A stretch of DNA of 54,996 bases, from assembly GCA_027491255.1 (NCBI GenBank), contig JAIXWM010000069.1:1-54996 (forward strand), given 5' to 3'. The translations under genes and the position numbers were made by a program. Source of the DNA: Rubrivivax sp. GTDB lineage: Bacteria > Pseudomonadota > Gammaproteobacteria > Burkholderiales > Burkholderiaceae_C. Positions 33,782 through 42,957 of this stretch are shown piece by piece. The notes under the pieces were generated by a model. It was not told the DNA's origin and made no database searches. It saw only the letters and a list, made by a program, of their open reading frames with translations. How positions within the stretch are numbered: position 1 is the first letter of the stretch; each line of letters opens with the position of its first letter.

Positions 33782-34930
33782 ATGCATTCCGCACAGGCCG
33801 AGGACTTCGAGGCCTGGTTCCGCCTGGTCCACCAACCCGGTGTCAGCCGCAGCGCCGCGCGCACGCTGCTGGCGGCCTTCGCCTCCGCCACATCGGTGAT
33901 GCGAGCCGGCCCGTCGCAGTGGCGCGCCGTGGCCGGTCAGGCCGTGGCCGCGGCGCTGGCGCGCCCCGACCCGGCCGTGACGCAGCGCCTGGAGGCGGCC
34001 CGGGCCTGGCTCGCGGCGTCACCACGCCGCCAGGCCCTCACGCTGGGCGACCCCGCCTACCCGACGGCGCTGCTGAGCACCGAAGACCCGCCGCTGCTGC
34101 TCTTCGCCGAGGGTCGAGCCGAGCTGCTCGCAGCCCCGGCGCTGGCCGTCGTCGGCAGCAGGCACCCGACGCCGCAGGGCGCCGCCAACGCACGCGAGTT
34201 CGCCGCCCACCTCAGCGCGCAGGGCTGGACCATCGTCTCCGGTCTCGCGCAAGGCGTGGACGGCGCCGCCCACGAGGGCGCGCTCGCCGGGCGCGGCTCG
34301 ACGATCGCCGTCGTGGGCACCGGCCCGGACATCCCCTACCCGCGCCAGCATGCCGCGCTGGCGCAGCGCATTGCCGAGGGCGGCCTGCTGCTCAGCGAGT
34401 ACGCCCCGGGAACGCCGCCGCTGCCGGCCAACTTTCCGCTGCGCAACCGCATCATCGCCGGCCTGGGCCGCGGCACACTCGTGGTCGAGGCGGCGCTGCA
34501 GTCGGGCTCGCTGATCACCGCAAGGTTGGCGGTGGAAGCGGGCCGGGAGGTGTTTGCGATCCCCGGGTCGATCCACTCGCCGCAATCGCGCGGCTGCCAT
34601 GCACTGATCCGTCAGGGCGCCAAGCTGGTCGAGTCGGCTCAGGACATCGTCGAGGAACTGGGGGGCGCCCTGGTCGCCCCCGCAACGGCGGCACGCCGAC
34701 GCAGCGGGCCTGCCGCCGCGGACACGCCCGGCAACGCAACACCGCCGCCGCGCGGCGATGCCGACGCCGTGCTCCAGGCCCTTGGCCACGACCCGGCCAC
34801 CTTGGACGCGCTGGCAGCGCGCACCGGTCTGTCGGCGGCGGCACTGGGCGCGCGCCTGCTCGAGTTGGAGCTCGACGGAGCGGTGTCGCGCCTGCCAGGT
34901 GGGCTGTTTCAGCGTCTGCACCGCACCTGA
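33782..34930 (+). CDS. dprA: DNA-processing protein DprA
   Basis: 382 aa. DprA loads RecA on incoming single-stranded DNA in natural transformation. An N-terminal helical domain (AWFRLVHQPGVSRSAARTLL) precedes the Rossmann core: ALAVVGSRHPTPQGAANARE, WTIVSGLAQGVDGAAHEGAL, VVGTGPDIPYPRQH, LLSEYAPGTPPLPANFPLRN and SLITARLAVEAGREVFAIPG. A C-terminal winged-helix-like domain (ADAVLQALGHDPATLDALAA) ends the protein. The ATG at 33782 is chosen; an adjacent GTG at 33779 is possible, and the frame is open far upstream without similarity. Confidence 0.95.
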   Translation: MHSAQAEDFEAWFRLVHQPGVSRSAARTLLAAFASATSVMRAGPSQWRAVAGQAVAAALARPDPAVTQRLEAARAWLAASPRRQALTLGDPAYPTALLSTEDPPLLLFAEGRAELLAAPALAVVGSRHPTPQGAANAREFAAHLSAQGWTIVSGLAQGVDGAAHEGALAGRGSTIAVVGTGPDIPYPRQHAALAQRIAEGGLLLSEYAPGTPPLPANFPLRNRIIAGLGRGTLVVEAALQSGSLITARLAVEAGREVFAIPGSIHSPQSRGCHALIRQGAKLVESAQDIVEELGGALVAPATAARRRSGPAAADTPGNATPPPRGDADAVLQALGHDPATLDALAARTGLSAAALGARLLELELDGAVSRLPGGLFQRLHRT

Positions 34931-35052
34931 ACGCCCGGGCCTGCGGCGAGCCGGACAGGCCGCGCGGCGGCGCGGCGAATACGCTGAATTGCCGGCCCTG
35001 GACAGGCTCTGTTCGAAGACTCCTCGGGGCTGGCGCCGCCCGGCGCCTCGGG

Positions 35053-35058
35053 TATAGT
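35053..35058 (+). promoter_or_regulatory. smg: TATAGT -10 box very close to the smg start codon
   Basis: TATAGT ends 7 bp before the ATG at 35066, so transcription would start at about the A of the ATG, which would make a leaderless mRNA. No ribosome site is visible before the ATG. A perfect inverted repeat GGCGCC-GCCC-GGCGCC (35032-35047) covers the -35 area, where no good -35 box is seen. Confidence 0.5.
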
Positions 35059-35065
35059 GGGCTGC

Positions 35066-35518
35066 ATGTTCGATGTGCTGGTCTACCTCTACGAGAACTA
35101 CTGGCGCCCGGACGCATGCCCGGATCACCGGCAGTTGTCTCGCAAGCTCTCGGCCGTCGGCTTCGAGCGCGACGAGATCCAGGAAGCCCTGAGCTGGCTC
35201 GATGGCCTGGCCGAAAGCGCCCAGGCCGTGGGCGGGACCCAGGACGCCAACAGCATGCGCGTCTACACCGACAGCGAGAGCGAACTGCTGGGCGAGGAGT
35301 CCATCGGCTTCATCAGTTTCCTCGAATCGGCCGGCGTCCTGCCCCCCGCGATGCGGGAAATGGTGATCGACCGTGCGAGCGCAGTAGGCACCGGGCGCAT
35401 GGACCTCGAGGAGATCAAGATCATCGTGCTGATGGTCTTCTGGAGCCTGGGCGAGGAGCCCGATGCGCTCATCCTCGACGAACTCTTCGTCGATCCGCAG
35501 GACCGACTCATCCACTGA
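35066..35518 (+). CDS. smg: Smg protein (DUF494)
   Basis: 150 aa, the normal size. The sequence MFDVLVYLYENYWRPDAC, GFERDEIQEALSWLDGLAE, RVYTDSESELLGEESIGFI, and the end IIVLMVFWSLGEEPDALILD is characteristic of Smg, a conserved protein usually beside dprA whose role is unknown. The ATG at 35066 matches the known N-terminus; a GTG at 35057 is in frame. It lies 135 bp after dprA and ends at an intrinsic terminator. Confidence 0.93.
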   Translation: MFDVLVYLYENYWRPDACPDHRQLSRKLSAVGFERDEIQEALSWLDGLAESAQAVGGTQDANSMRVYTDSESELLGEESIGFISFLESAGVLPPAMREMVIDRASAVGTGRMDLEEIKIIVLMVFWSLGEEPDALILDELFVDPQDRLIH

Positions 35519-35532
35519 AGCGCGGCCGCATT

Positions 35533-35565
35533 CGGGGATGCATCCATCCCCGGTGCGCGCTTTTC
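35533..35565 (+). terminator. Intrinsic terminator after smg
   Basis: Perfect stem CGGGGATG / CATCCCCG (35533-35540 and 35545-35552) with loop CATC. It is extended by GC-rich flanks that can pair further and followed by TTTT at 35561-35564. It lies 14 bp after the smg stop. The opposite strand has no T-run, so it does not obviously serve secF. Confidence 0.75.
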
Positions 35566-35618
35566 GTTCTCAGCCGAAGCCGTGAACCGCGAGCAACGCC
35601 CCGCAGCGTTTGCCCGCT

Positions 35619-36656
35619 CTACACCACCGCCCCGGCGTTCGGGTCGTTCGGGTCGCGCTCCTTGGCACTCCCCGGCTTGACGAGGTCCTCGCGCTTGACG
35701 CCGAGCCACATCACGATGCCGGCGGCGACGAAGATCGACGAGTAGATGCCGAACAGGATGCCGATCGTCAGCGCAACCGCGAAGTAGTGCAGCGTCGGAC
35801 CACCGAACAGCAGCATCGACAGCACCATGATCTGCGTCGAACCGTGCGTGATGACGGTGCGGCTGATCGTGCTCGTGATCGCGTGGTCGATCACCTGCGG
35901 CGGGCTCATCTTGCGCATCTTGCGGAAGGTCTCGCGCACGCGGTCGAAGATGATCACCGACTCGTTGACCGAGTAGCCCAGCACCGCCAGGATGGCCGCC
36001 AGCACCGCGAGCGAGAACTCCCACTGGAAGAAGGCGAAGAAGCCGAGGATGATGACGACGTCGTGCAGGTTGGCGATGATGCCGGCCACCGAGAACTTCC
36101 ACTCGAAGCGGAAGGCGAGGTAGATCAGGATGCCCAGCACGGTGAAGCCCAGCGCGAGCGCACCGTCACGCGCCAGTTCAGAGCCCACCGAGGGCCCGAC
36201 GAACTCGGTGCGGTTGAGCTTCACCGGCTCGGCGCCCGAAGCCAGGGCACAGGCCGGGCGGCTGACAGCCTCACCCTCGGCGGTGGTGTACTGGCGCGTG
36301 GAGACCGTGCCCGACTCGGCCTTGCACAGTTCGCCGAAGACACGAACAGCCAGGTCGGCCTGCTTGACGTCACCGCGCACCGGCAGGCGCACCAGCACGT
36401 CACGAGAGGTTCCGAAGCTCTGCACCTGCACCTCGCCCAGGCCGAGAGACTCGACCGCCGCACGCGTCTTGTTGATGTCGGCCGACTGCGCGTACTCGAC
36501 CTCGAGCACGGTGCCTCCGGTGAACTCGATCGACAGGTGCAGACCGCGTGTGGTGATGAAGAACACCGCCGCGGCGAAGGTGATGAAAGACACGATGTTC
36601 AGCACCAGCGCGTGGCGCATGAACGGGATGTCGCGGCGGATGCGGAAGAATTCCAT
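35619..36656 (-). CDS. secF: Protein translocase subunit SecF
   Basis: 345 aa. SecF with SecD uses the proton gradient to help proteins out of the Sec channel. An N-terminal membrane helix (LVLNIVSFITFAAAVFFIT) is followed by IEFTGGTVLEV and a periplasmic domain, then five helices with EFVGPSVGSELARDGALA, GYSVNESVIIFDRVRE and the conserved ISRTVITHGSTQIMVLSMLL. A GGAGG site precedes the ATG. It lies 15 bp after secD. Confidence 0.96.
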   Translation of the reverse strand: MEFFRIRRDIPFMRHALVLNIVSFITFAAAVFFITTRGLHLSIEFTGGTVLEVEYAQSADINKTRAAVESLGLGEVQVQSFGTSRDVLVRLPVRGDVKQADLAVRVFGELCKAESGTVSTRQYTTAEGEAVSRPACALASGAEPVKLNRTEFVGPSVGSELARDGALALGFTVLGILIYLAFRFEWKFSVAGIIANLHDVVIILGFFAFFQWEFSLAVLAAILAVLGYSVNESVIIFDRVRETFRKMRKMSPPQVIDHAITSTISRTVITHGSTQIMVLSMLLFGGPTLHYFAVALTIGILFGIYSSIFVAAGIVMWLGVKREDLVKPGSAKERDPNDPNAGAVV

Positions 36657-36671
36657 GGTGCGCCTCCAGCC

Positions 36672-38564
36672 TCACTGATCCGTGGTCGGGACCGGGGTGG
36701 TGGTCGTCTTGACGCCTCCCCGCCAGACCTGCCCGATGGACACCGACTTCAGACGCTTCTGGCGCCCGTACCACAGGTTCACGAGCCCGCGCGAGAACAT
36801 GATGGCGGAGAACATCGACGTCAGGATGCCCAGGCAGTGGACGACGGCGAAGCCGCGCACCGGCCCTGAGCCGAAGGCCAGCAAGGCCACACCGGCGATG
36901 AGCGTGGTGATGTTGGAGTCGAGGATGGTCGCGAAGGCGCGGTCGTAGCCGGCAGCGATCGCCGCCTGCGGCGGCAGGCCGTTGCGCAACTCCTCGCGCA
37001 CGCGCTCGTTGATGAGCACGTTGGCGTCGATGGCCATGCCCAGCGTGAGCGCGATCGCCGCCATGCCGGGCAGCGTCAGCGTGGCCTGCAGCATCGAAAG
37101 AACCGCCACCAGCAACAGCAGGTTGAAGGCGAGCGCCAGCGACGAGAACACCCCGAACAACAGGTAGTACGCACACATGAACACGACGATGGCCAGGAAG
37201 CCCCAGGTCACACTGTCGAAGCCCTTGGCGATGTTCTCTGCCCCCAGGCTAGGGCCGATCGTGCGCTCCTCGATGATCTCCATCGGCGCCGCCAGCGAGC
37301 CCGCACGCAGCAGCAGCGCCACGTCGTTGGCCTCCTGGGTCGTCATGCGGCCCGAGATCTGCACCCGCCCGCCGCCGATCTCGCTGCGGATCACGGGCGC
37401 CGTCACGACCTCGCCGCGCCCCTTCTCGAACAGCAGGATGGCCATGCGCTTGCCCACGTTCTCGCGCGTGACGTCCTTGAAGATGCGCGCGCCCTTGGCG
37501 TCCAGCGTCAGGTGCACGGCGGGCTCCTGCGTCTGGTTGTCGAAGCCGGCCTGGGCGTCATTGAGGTTGTCACCGGTCAGGACCACCTGCCGGAAGACGA
37601 TGACGGGCGCGCCGTTGCGCTCGAGATAACGCTCGCTGCCGAAGGGCACGGCGCCGCCGGACAGCGCTGCCTGTGCCTCGGCGCTCTCGTTGACCATGCG
37701 CACCTCGAGAGTCGCGGTGCGGCCGATGATGTCCTTGGCCTTGGCCGTGTCCTGCACGCCCGGCAGTTGCACGACCACGCGGTCCGCGCCTTGCTGCTGG
37801 ATCACCGGCTCGGCCACGCCAAGCTCGTTGACGCGGTTGTGCAGCGTCGTGATGTTCTGCTTCAACGCCTGGTCCTGCACCGCCTTCGCAGCCTCGGGCT
37901 TGAGCGTGCCGCGCAGGCGAACCTCGGCGCCATCCGCAGTCTCGACCCAGACGAGATCCGGCAGTTGCTCGCTGAGCATGCGGCGCGCTGTCGAAGCCGT
38001 TGCCGCGTCGCGCAAGCGCACCTCCACGGCGTTACCCTCACGGGAGATGCCGGCGTGGCGGATGTTCTTGTCGCGCAGCATGGTGCGCATGTCGCCGGTG
38101 AGCGCATCGGCCTTTTTCGTCAGCGCCGCCTTCATGTCCACCTGCATCAGGAAGTGGACGCCACCGCGCAAATCCAGGCCCAGGTACATCGGCAGCGCAC
38201 GCAGCTTGCCCATCCACTCCGGGCTGCGCGACAGCAGGTTGAGTGCGACGATGTACGAAGGGTTGGATCGGTCCGGGTTGAGCGCATCGCTCAAGACGTC
38301 CTTGGCGCGCTTCTGCGTGTCGGTGTCACCGAAGCGGGCACGCACCGACATGCCGTCGAACTGCACGAAGTCAGCGCGCAGCGAGGCCTCGCGCAACACC
38401 TGCTCGACACGGGCCGTCAGCGTCGCGTCGATCTTCAAGGTCGCCTTGGCGCTGGACACCTGAACCGCCGGCGCCTCCCCGTACAGGTTAGGCACCGTGT
38501 AGAGCAGGCCAAGCGCGAGCGCGAACGCGAGGATCGCGTACTTCCACCAGGGATAGCGGTTCAT
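36672..38564 (-). CDS. secD: Protein translocase subunit SecD
   Basis: 630 aa, the expected length. An N-terminal helix (YAILAFALALGLLYTVPNLY), the D1-D6 periplasmic parts with LGLDLRGGVHFLMQVD and VVQLPGVQDTAKAKDIIG, then the C-terminal helices with TIGPSLGAENIAKGFDS, LPGMAAIALTLGMAIDANVL and INERVREELRNG. It is followed closely by secF and preceded by yajC, 98 bp upstream. Confidence 0.97.
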   Translation of the reverse strand: MNRYPWWKYAILAFALALGLLYTVPNLYGEAPAVQVSSAKATLKIDATLTARVEQVLREASLRADFVQFDGMSVRARFGDTDTQKRAKDVLSDALNPDRSNPSYIVALNLLSRSPEWMGKLRALPMYLGLDLRGGVHFLMQVDMKAALTKKADALTGDMRTMLRDKNIRHAGISREGNAVEVRLRDAATASTARRMLSEQLPDLVWVETADGAEVRLRGTLKPEAAKAVQDQALKQNITTLHNRVNELGVAEPVIQQQGADRVVVQLPGVQDTAKAKDIIGRTATLEVRMVNESAEAQAALSGGAVPFGSERYLERNGAPVIVFRQVVLTGDNLNDAQAGFDNQTQEPAVHLTLDAKGARIFKDVTRENVGKRMAILLFEKGRGEVVTAPVIRSEIGGGRVQISGRMTTQEANDVALLLRAGSLAAPMEIIEERTIGPSLGAENIAKGFDSVTWGFLAIVVFMCAYYLLFGVFSSLALAFNLLLLVAVLSMLQATLTLPGMAAIALTLGMAIDANVLINERVREELRNGLPPQAAIAAGYDRAFATILDSNITTLIAGVALLAFGSGPVRGFAVVHCLGILTSMFSAIMFSRGLVNLWYGRQKRLKSVSIGQVWRGGVKTTTTPVPTTDQ

Positions 38565-38662
38565 GGGGACTCCGGCATCGGATCAGACCCGGGCGGCGTC
38601 GCGCGGGCGCTTGGCTGCGGACGCCGGACGCCGATGGCGGCCCGGACGCCCGACCATCCAGC

Positions 38663-38989
38663 CTACTTGAACGTGCCCTTGGGCAATACCTGCAGCACCG
38701 AAGGGCGCTGCACCTGGATCTCGACGCCCTGGGCAACCTCGACATGCAGGATGCTGTCGCCCATGCGGGACACACGCCCCACCAAACCACCGGCCACGAC
38801 CACCTCGTCACCCTTGGCCAAGGCCTCGATCATCGCCTTGTGCTCCTTCTGACGCTTCATCTGCGGGCGGATCATGATGAAGTAGAGCACCACGAACATC
38901 AGCACGAGTGGAAGCAGGCTGAGCAGCGTCGACTCGGCGCCACCGGCGGCGGCCGGAGCAGACTGGGCGTAGGCAGAAGAGATGAACAC
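38663..38989 (-). CDS. yajC: Sec translocase accessory protein YajC
   Basis: 108 aa. A single helix (LLPLVLMFVVLYFIMIRP, about residues 25-42) is followed by the conserved QMKRQKEHKAMIEALAKGD and a beta-rich C-terminal part. YajC joins SecDF in the inner membrane. It is the first gene of yajC-secD-secF. The tRNA-fMet terminator lies 91 bp upstream, so the operon is expected to have its own promoter. Confidence 0.95.
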   Translation of the reverse strand: MFISSAYAQSAPAAAGGAESTLLSLLPLVLMFVVLYFIMIRPQMKRQKEHKAMIEALAKGDEVVVAGGLVGRVSRMGDSILHVEVAQGVEIQVQRPSVLQVLPKGTFK

Positions 38990-39079
38990 GACAAAGGTTC
39001 CTTGGCAAGTCAGCCGTGCGGAAGCGCGGCACGAAACTCACGAGTGTAGGACCGCGGCACTGATGCCCGCTTCAACGAA

Positions 39080-39103
39080 AACGCCAACCCTTGGGTTGGC
39101 GTT
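39080..39103 (-). terminator. Intrinsic terminator downstream of tRNA-fMet
   Basis: Perfect 10-bp stem AACGCCAACC / GGTTGGCGTT (39080-39089 and 39094-39103) with a 4-nt loop. On the minus strand it is followed by a short T-rich run (TTCGTT). It lies 36 bp past the tRNA 3' end. Confidence 0.75.
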
Positions 39104-39139
39104 GACATCGCTCGAAATACCTTCGAACTACGAAACTCT

Positions 39140-39216
<77 letters not shown>

Positions 39217-39228
39217 ACTGAATCCGTG

Positions 39229-39237
39229 ACTATAGCA
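39229..39237 (-). promoter_or_regulatory. Extended -10 promoter of tRNA-fMet
   Basis: On the minus strand TGCTATAGT gives an extended -10 element (TGn plus TATAGT). The transcript would start about 6 nt before the tRNA 5' end. No good -35 box is seen, as is allowed for extended -10 promoters. It lies in the 29 bp between rplQ and the tRNA. Confidence 0.6.
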
Positions 39238-39245
39238 GAAAAACG

Positions 39246-39644
39246 TCACTCGGCCTGCGAATCGTCCACAGCGGACGCTTCGGGCTCGGGCCGATCCACC
39301 AATTCAACGAAGGCCATGGGCGCGTTGTCGCCCACGCGAAAGCCCATCTTCAGGATGCGCGTGTAGCCACCGGGACGCGCCAGGTAGCGCGGGCCGAGCA
39401 CATCGAACAACTTGGTCACGACCGCGCGATCGCGGGTGCGGTCGAAGGCCAGCCGGCGGTTGGCCAGTGTCGGCCGCTTGGCCAGCGTGATCAACGGCTC
39501 GACGCTGCGGCGCAATTCCTTGGCCTTGGGCAGCGTGGTCTTGATGGCCTCGTGCTGAAGCAGCGAATTGCACATGTTGCGCAGCATGGCGGCGCGGTGC
39601 TCGCTGGTCCGGTTGAGCTTGCGGTATCCATTACGGTGGCGCAT
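39246..39644 (-). CDS. rplQ: 50S ribosomal protein L17
   Basis: 132 aa. Start [20 protein letters not shown] and the block [20 protein letters not shown] are diagnostic of L17, a large-subunit protein near the exit tunnel. It is the last gene of the alpha operon, 82 bp after rpoA. No intrinsic terminator is seen before the tRNA-fMet gene 29 bp on, so some read-through into the tRNA is possible. A short acidic tail ends the protein. Confidence 0.97.
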   Translation of the reverse strand: MRHRNGYRKLNRTSEHRAAMLRNMCNSLLQHEAIKTTLPKAKELRRSVEPLITLAKRPTLANRRLAFDRTRDRAVVTKLFDVLGPRYLARPGGYTRILKMGFRVGDNAPMAFVELVDRPEPEASAVDDSQAE

Positions 39645-39726
39645 TTGTATGTCCTTTCGGGTGTTGTGCCCCCGGCCGTGTCAGGTACCGGGGGGTGCGC
39701 AGTGGTCAGGCAAACGCCAGGGGCGT

Positions 39727-40722
39727 TCAGCGACGCTCCAGGCTCTTGGGCGGCCAGCCCTCCAGCCGCGTCCCCAGGGTCAGGCCACGGGACGCCAGCA
39801 CTTCCTTGATCTCGTTGAGCGACTTGCGGCCGAGATTCGGGGTCTTCAGCAACTCGGTCTCGCTGCGCTGGACCAGATCACCGATGTAGTAGATGTTCTC
39901 GGCCTTCAAGCAGTTCGCCGAGCGCACGGTCAGCTCGAGCTCGTCGACCGGACGCAGCAGGATGGCGGGGGGCTCGGGACCCTCGGGCGAGCGCGTGAAT
40001 TCACCGAGATCGACCGAACCGACGCCCTCGAGCTGCGTGAAGACGATCAACTGCTCGACCAGGATCTTCGCCGAGGCGCGGATGGCCTCCTCGGGGGAAA
40101 TCGCGCCGTTGGTCTCGATCTCCATGACGAGCTTGTCCAGATCGGTACGCTGCTCGACGCGAGCGTTCTCGACCGCGTAGCTCACACGGCGAACCGGCGA
40201 AAACGAGGCGTCCAGCACGATGCGCCCGATGGACTTGGTGGTCTCATCACCCAGGCGACGCACATTGCCCGGCACGTAGCCACGGCCCTTCTCGACCTTG
40301 ATCTGCATGTCGAGCTTGCCACCCTGGGACAGGTGTGCGATCACATGCTCAGGGTTGATGATCTCGACATCGTGCGGGGTCTGGATATCCGCAGCCTTGA
40401 CCGGGCCCTCGCCTTCCTTGCGCAGCACCAGCGTGACCTCATCCCGGTTGTGCAGCCTGAACACCACACCCTTGAGGTTGAGCAGGATGTTGACGACGTC
40501 TTCCTGGACGCCATCGATCGTCGAGTACTCGTGCAGCACGCCGGCGATGGTGACCTCGGTCGGCGCATAACCCACCATCGACGACAGCAGCACGCGCCGC
40601 AGCGCGTTGCCGAGCGTGTGACCGTAGCCACGCTCGAAAGGCTCGAGCACGGCCCGGGCACGATGACCGCCGAGCGGCTCGACCTGGATGGCCTTGGTGG
40701 GTTTCAGCAGATTCGTTTGCAT
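39727..40722 (-). CDS. rpoA: RNA polymerase alpha subunit
   Basis: 331 aa. The N-terminal dimerisation domain has [20 protein letters not shown] and [20 protein letters not shown]. The C-terminal domain that binds UP elements and activators has [40 protein letters not shown] and [10 protein letters not shown]. It lies in the alpha operon after rpsD, with a 163-bp spacer in which I see no clear promoter. Confidence 0.97.
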   Translation of the reverse strand: MQTNLLKPTKAIQVEPLGGHRARAVLEPFERGYGHTLGNALRRVLLSSMVGYAPTEVTIAGVLHEYSTIDGVQEDVVNILLNLKGVVFRLHNRDEVTLVLRKEGEGPVKAADIQTPHDVEIINPEHVIAHLSQGGKLDMQIKVEKGRGYVPGNVRRLGDETTKSIGRIVLDASFSPVRRVSYAVENARVEQRTDLDKLVMEIETNGAISPEEAIRASAKILVEQLIVFTQLEGVGSVDLGEFTRSPEGPEPPAILLRPVDELELTVRSANCLKAENIYYIGDLVQRSETELLKTPNLGRKSLNEIKEVLASRGLTLGTRLEGWPPKSLERR

Positions 40723-40885
40723 GGAGTCCTGTTCCTCTCAATACCCTCGGCTCGTCACACCGATAAGGCTGATGGACCACGCCGGGCTGCGTGTGCCGGC
40801 ACCCCGCGCCCGGCGATCGGGATACCGTCCTGGGCAGCGGCGGCCGCGGTGGGCGCGCCGCCTGCTGCAACGCCAGGGATGGGGC

Positions 40886-41509
40886 TCAGCGCGAGTACAA
40901 CTCGACGATGAGCGCTTCCTTGATGTCGGCGCCGAACTCGTCGCGGTCGGGCGCCTTCTTGAAGACCCCTTCCATCTTCGAGATGTCGACCTGGACCCAG
41001 CCAGGCATGCCGGAAGCATCGGCCAGCTTGAGGGCGTCCTGCACGCGCAATTGCTTGCGCGCGTTCTCGCGCAGCCCGAGCGTGTCACCCGGCTTGACCG
41101 AGTACGACGGGATGTTGACCACACGGCCGTTGACCGTGACCGCCTTGTGCGAAACCAGTTGGCGAGCCTCGGCACGGGTCGAGCCGAAGCCCATGCGGTA
41201 AGCCACGTTGTCCAGACGCGATTCCAGCAGGGTCAACAGGTTCGCGCCCGTATTGCCACGCCGGCGATCTGCCTCGGCGAAGTAGCGCCGGAACTGCCGC
41301 TCCAGCACGCCATACATGCGCTTGACCTTCTGCTTTTCACGCAGTTGCAGCCCGAAGTCGGAGGTGCGCGAGCCGCTGGTACGACCATGCTGACCAGGCT
41401 TGCTCTCGAACTTCACCTTGTCGGCGATCGCTCGACGCGTGCTCTTCAAAAAGAGATCGGTGCCTTCACGGCGGGACAGCTTGCCCTTGGGTCCAAGATA
41501 ACGTGCCAC
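40886..41509 (-). CDS. rpsD: 30S ribosomal protein S4
   Basis: 207 aa with a GTG start at 41509. It begins [20 protein letters not shown] and has the S4 RNA-binding region [21 protein letters not shown]4 starts small-subunit assembly and in E. coli represses the alpha operon. Here a 240-bp spacer with small hairpins precedes it, an unusual gap within this operon. Confidence 0.97.
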   Translation of the reverse strand: MARYLGPKGKLSRREGTDLFLKSTRRAIADKVKFESKPGQHGRTSGSRTSDFGLQLREKQKVKRMYGVLERQFRRYFAEADRRRGNTGANLLTLLESRLDNVAYRMGFGSTRAEARQLVSHKAVTVNGRVVNIPSYSVKPGDTLGLRENARKQLRVQDALKLADASGMPGWVQVDISKMEGVFKKAPDRDEFGADIKEALIVELYSR

Positions 41510-41537
41510 TTCTCGTTCCTTCGTCGAGGTTCAGTTT

Positions 41538-41552
41538 CTGACGCGGCGTCAG
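41538..41552 (-). other. Small hairpin in the rpsK-rpsD spacer
   Basis: CTGACG / CGTCAG arms (41538-41543, 41547-41552) with a 3-nt loop lie 29 bp before the rpsD GTG. A second stem AGCCC / GGGCT follows within the next 15 bp. The rest of the 240-bp spacer (41510-41749) shows no gene and no confident promoter. A role as an S4-binding leader is possible but unproven. Confidence 0.35.
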
Positions 41553-41749
41553 CCCACCTGGGGCTCCCCGCGCAAGTCCTGCGCACGGCTCAACCCGGGC
41601 AGGACGGTGGGCTTGAAGGCCGACACGGTGCGCCAGTCACCTGTCGGCCAGCAAAGACAGCGCGTGGTCAGTTGAACCCGCTACTGTCTGTAGGAAATCG
41701 CCGCAAGCACAACGCTCGCAGCGATTGACAGCGGACAAAAGCGGCCGCC

Positions 41750-42154
41750 TCAGACCCGACGGCGCTTCTGCGGACGGCAACCGTTGTGAGGGACCGGCGT
41801 GACGTCGGAGATGGAATTGATTCGAATCCCGAGCGAGGCAAGCGCGCGAACGCTGGACTCACGGCCAGGACCCGGCCCCTTGATGCGCACGTCCAGGTTC
41901 TTGATCCCCTGCTCCTGGGCAGCCCGCCCCGCCACCTCTGCAGCCACCTGGGCAGCGAAGGGCGTCGACTTGCGCGAACCCTTGAAGCCTTGGCCGCCAC
42001 TGGAGGCCCAGGCCAGGGACGCGCCTTGCCGGTCGGTGATCGTGATGATGGTGTTGTTGAACGAAGCGTGCACGTGGGCGATGCCATCCGCAATGTTCTT
42101 GCGGATCTTCTTGCTCACGCGACGTGCAGCGGTATTGACGGGTGCCTTGGCCAT
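41750..42154 (-). CDS. rpsK: 30S ribosomal protein S11
   Basis: 134 aa. Typical blocks are [40 protein letters not shown] and [20 protein letters not shown] with the basic end KKRRRV. S11 sits on the platform of the small subunit. It is 33 bp after rpsM. Confidence 0.97.
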   Translation of the reverse strand: MAKAPVNTAARRVSKKIRKNIADGIAHVHASFNNTIITITDRQGASLAWASSGGQGFKGSRKSTPFAAQVAAEVAGRAAQEQGIKNLDVRIKGPGPGRESSVRALASLGIRINSISDVTPVPHNGCRPQKRRRV

Positions 42155-42187
42155 GTCGAAAAGCTTCCTGGGTTCGGATCTGACGGC

Positions 42188-42553
42188 TTACTTCTTCAGC
42201 GCCGCCGCACCCTTGCGCGGACCCTTGCGAGTGCGCGCGTTGGTGCGGGTGCGCTGGCCGCGCACTGGCAGACCGCGCCTATGGCGCAGGCCGCGATAGC
42301 AGCCCAGATCCATCAAGCGCTTGATGTTGATCGACATCTCCCGGCGCAAATCGCCTTCGATGGTGATGCGCCCGATCTCGTCACGGATCTTCTCGAGATC
42401 GGAATCGGTCAATTCCTTGATCTTCTTCGAGTACGGAATGCCCACCGCTTCGCAGATCCTCTGCGCGGTGCGGCGACCGATGCCGTAGATGGACGTCAAG
42501 CCGATCTCGGCGTGCTTGTGCGGCGGGATATTGATGCCGGCGATGCGTGCCAT
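42188..42553 (-). CDS. rpsM: 30S ribosomal protein S13
   Basis: 121 aa. It begins [20 protein letters not shown], continues [14 protein letters not shown], and ends with the conserved basic [20 protein letters not shown] region. S13 contacts the P-site tRNA and bridges to the large subunit. In E. coli its leader holds the S4 control site. Here it follows rpmJ by 25 bp. Confidence 0.97.
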   Translation of the reverse strand: MARIAGINIPPHKHAEIGLTSIYGIGRRTAQRICEAVGIPYSKKIKELTDSDLEKIRDEIGRITIEGDLRREMSINIKRLMDLGCYRGLRHRRGLPVRGQRTRTNARTRKGPRKGAAALKK

Positions 42554-42578
42554 GTTGGATTTCCTCGTCTGACGGGGT

Positions 42579-42692
42579 TCAGCCCTGGCGCTGCTTGTGG
42601 CGCGGGTCGGTGCAGATCACACGAACCACCCCCTTGCGGCGGATGATCTTGCAATTGCGGCACATCTTCTTGACCGAAGCGGCGACTTTCAT
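42579..42692 (-). CDS. rpmJ: 50S ribosomal protein L36
   Basis: 37 aa, [14 protein letters not shown] then [18 protein letters not shown] and KQRQG. It has the zinc-binding set Cys11, Cys14, Cys27 and His32, so it is the zinc form of L36. It lies between infA (42 bp) and rpsM (25 bp), the standard position. Confidence 0.95.
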   Translation of the reverse strand: MKVAASVKKMCRNCKIIRRKGVVRVICTDPRHKQRQG

Positions 42693-42734
42693 GGTCTTCT
42701 CCTTGACCGGAATCCTGGGGATATGGGTTGAATG

Positions 42735-42953
42735 CTACTTGGCGCGGAAAACAATCCGCGCCCGTGTCAGGTCGTAGGGCGTCAACTCCACGGTGACCTT
42801 GTCGCCAGGGAGGATGCGGATGTAGTGCATGCGCATCTTTCCTGATATGTGACCGAGAACGACATGCCCGTTCTCGAGCTTGACGCGAAACGTTGCGTTG
42901 GGGAGGTTCTCGAGAATCTCCCCCTGCATCTGGATGACGTCGTCCCTGGCCAT
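42735..42953 (-). CDS. infA: Translation initiation factor IF-1
   Basis: 72 aa, the exact usual size. It starts [20 protein letters not shown] and contains [20 protein letters not shown] and the end [11 protein letters not shown]. The OB-fold protein occupies the A site during initiation. It starts only 4 bp after the secY stop. Confidence 0.97.
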   Translation of the reverse strand: MARDDVIQMQGEILENLPNATFRVKLENGHVVLGHISGKMRMHYIRILPGDKVTVELTPYDLTRARIVFRAK

Positions 42954-42957
42954 CGGC

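Noticed and set aside
34931..35065. Intrinsic terminator for dprA at GGCGCC-GCCC-GGCGCC
   Set aside because: No T-run follows the stem, so it is recorded as an inverted repeat at the smg promoter instead.
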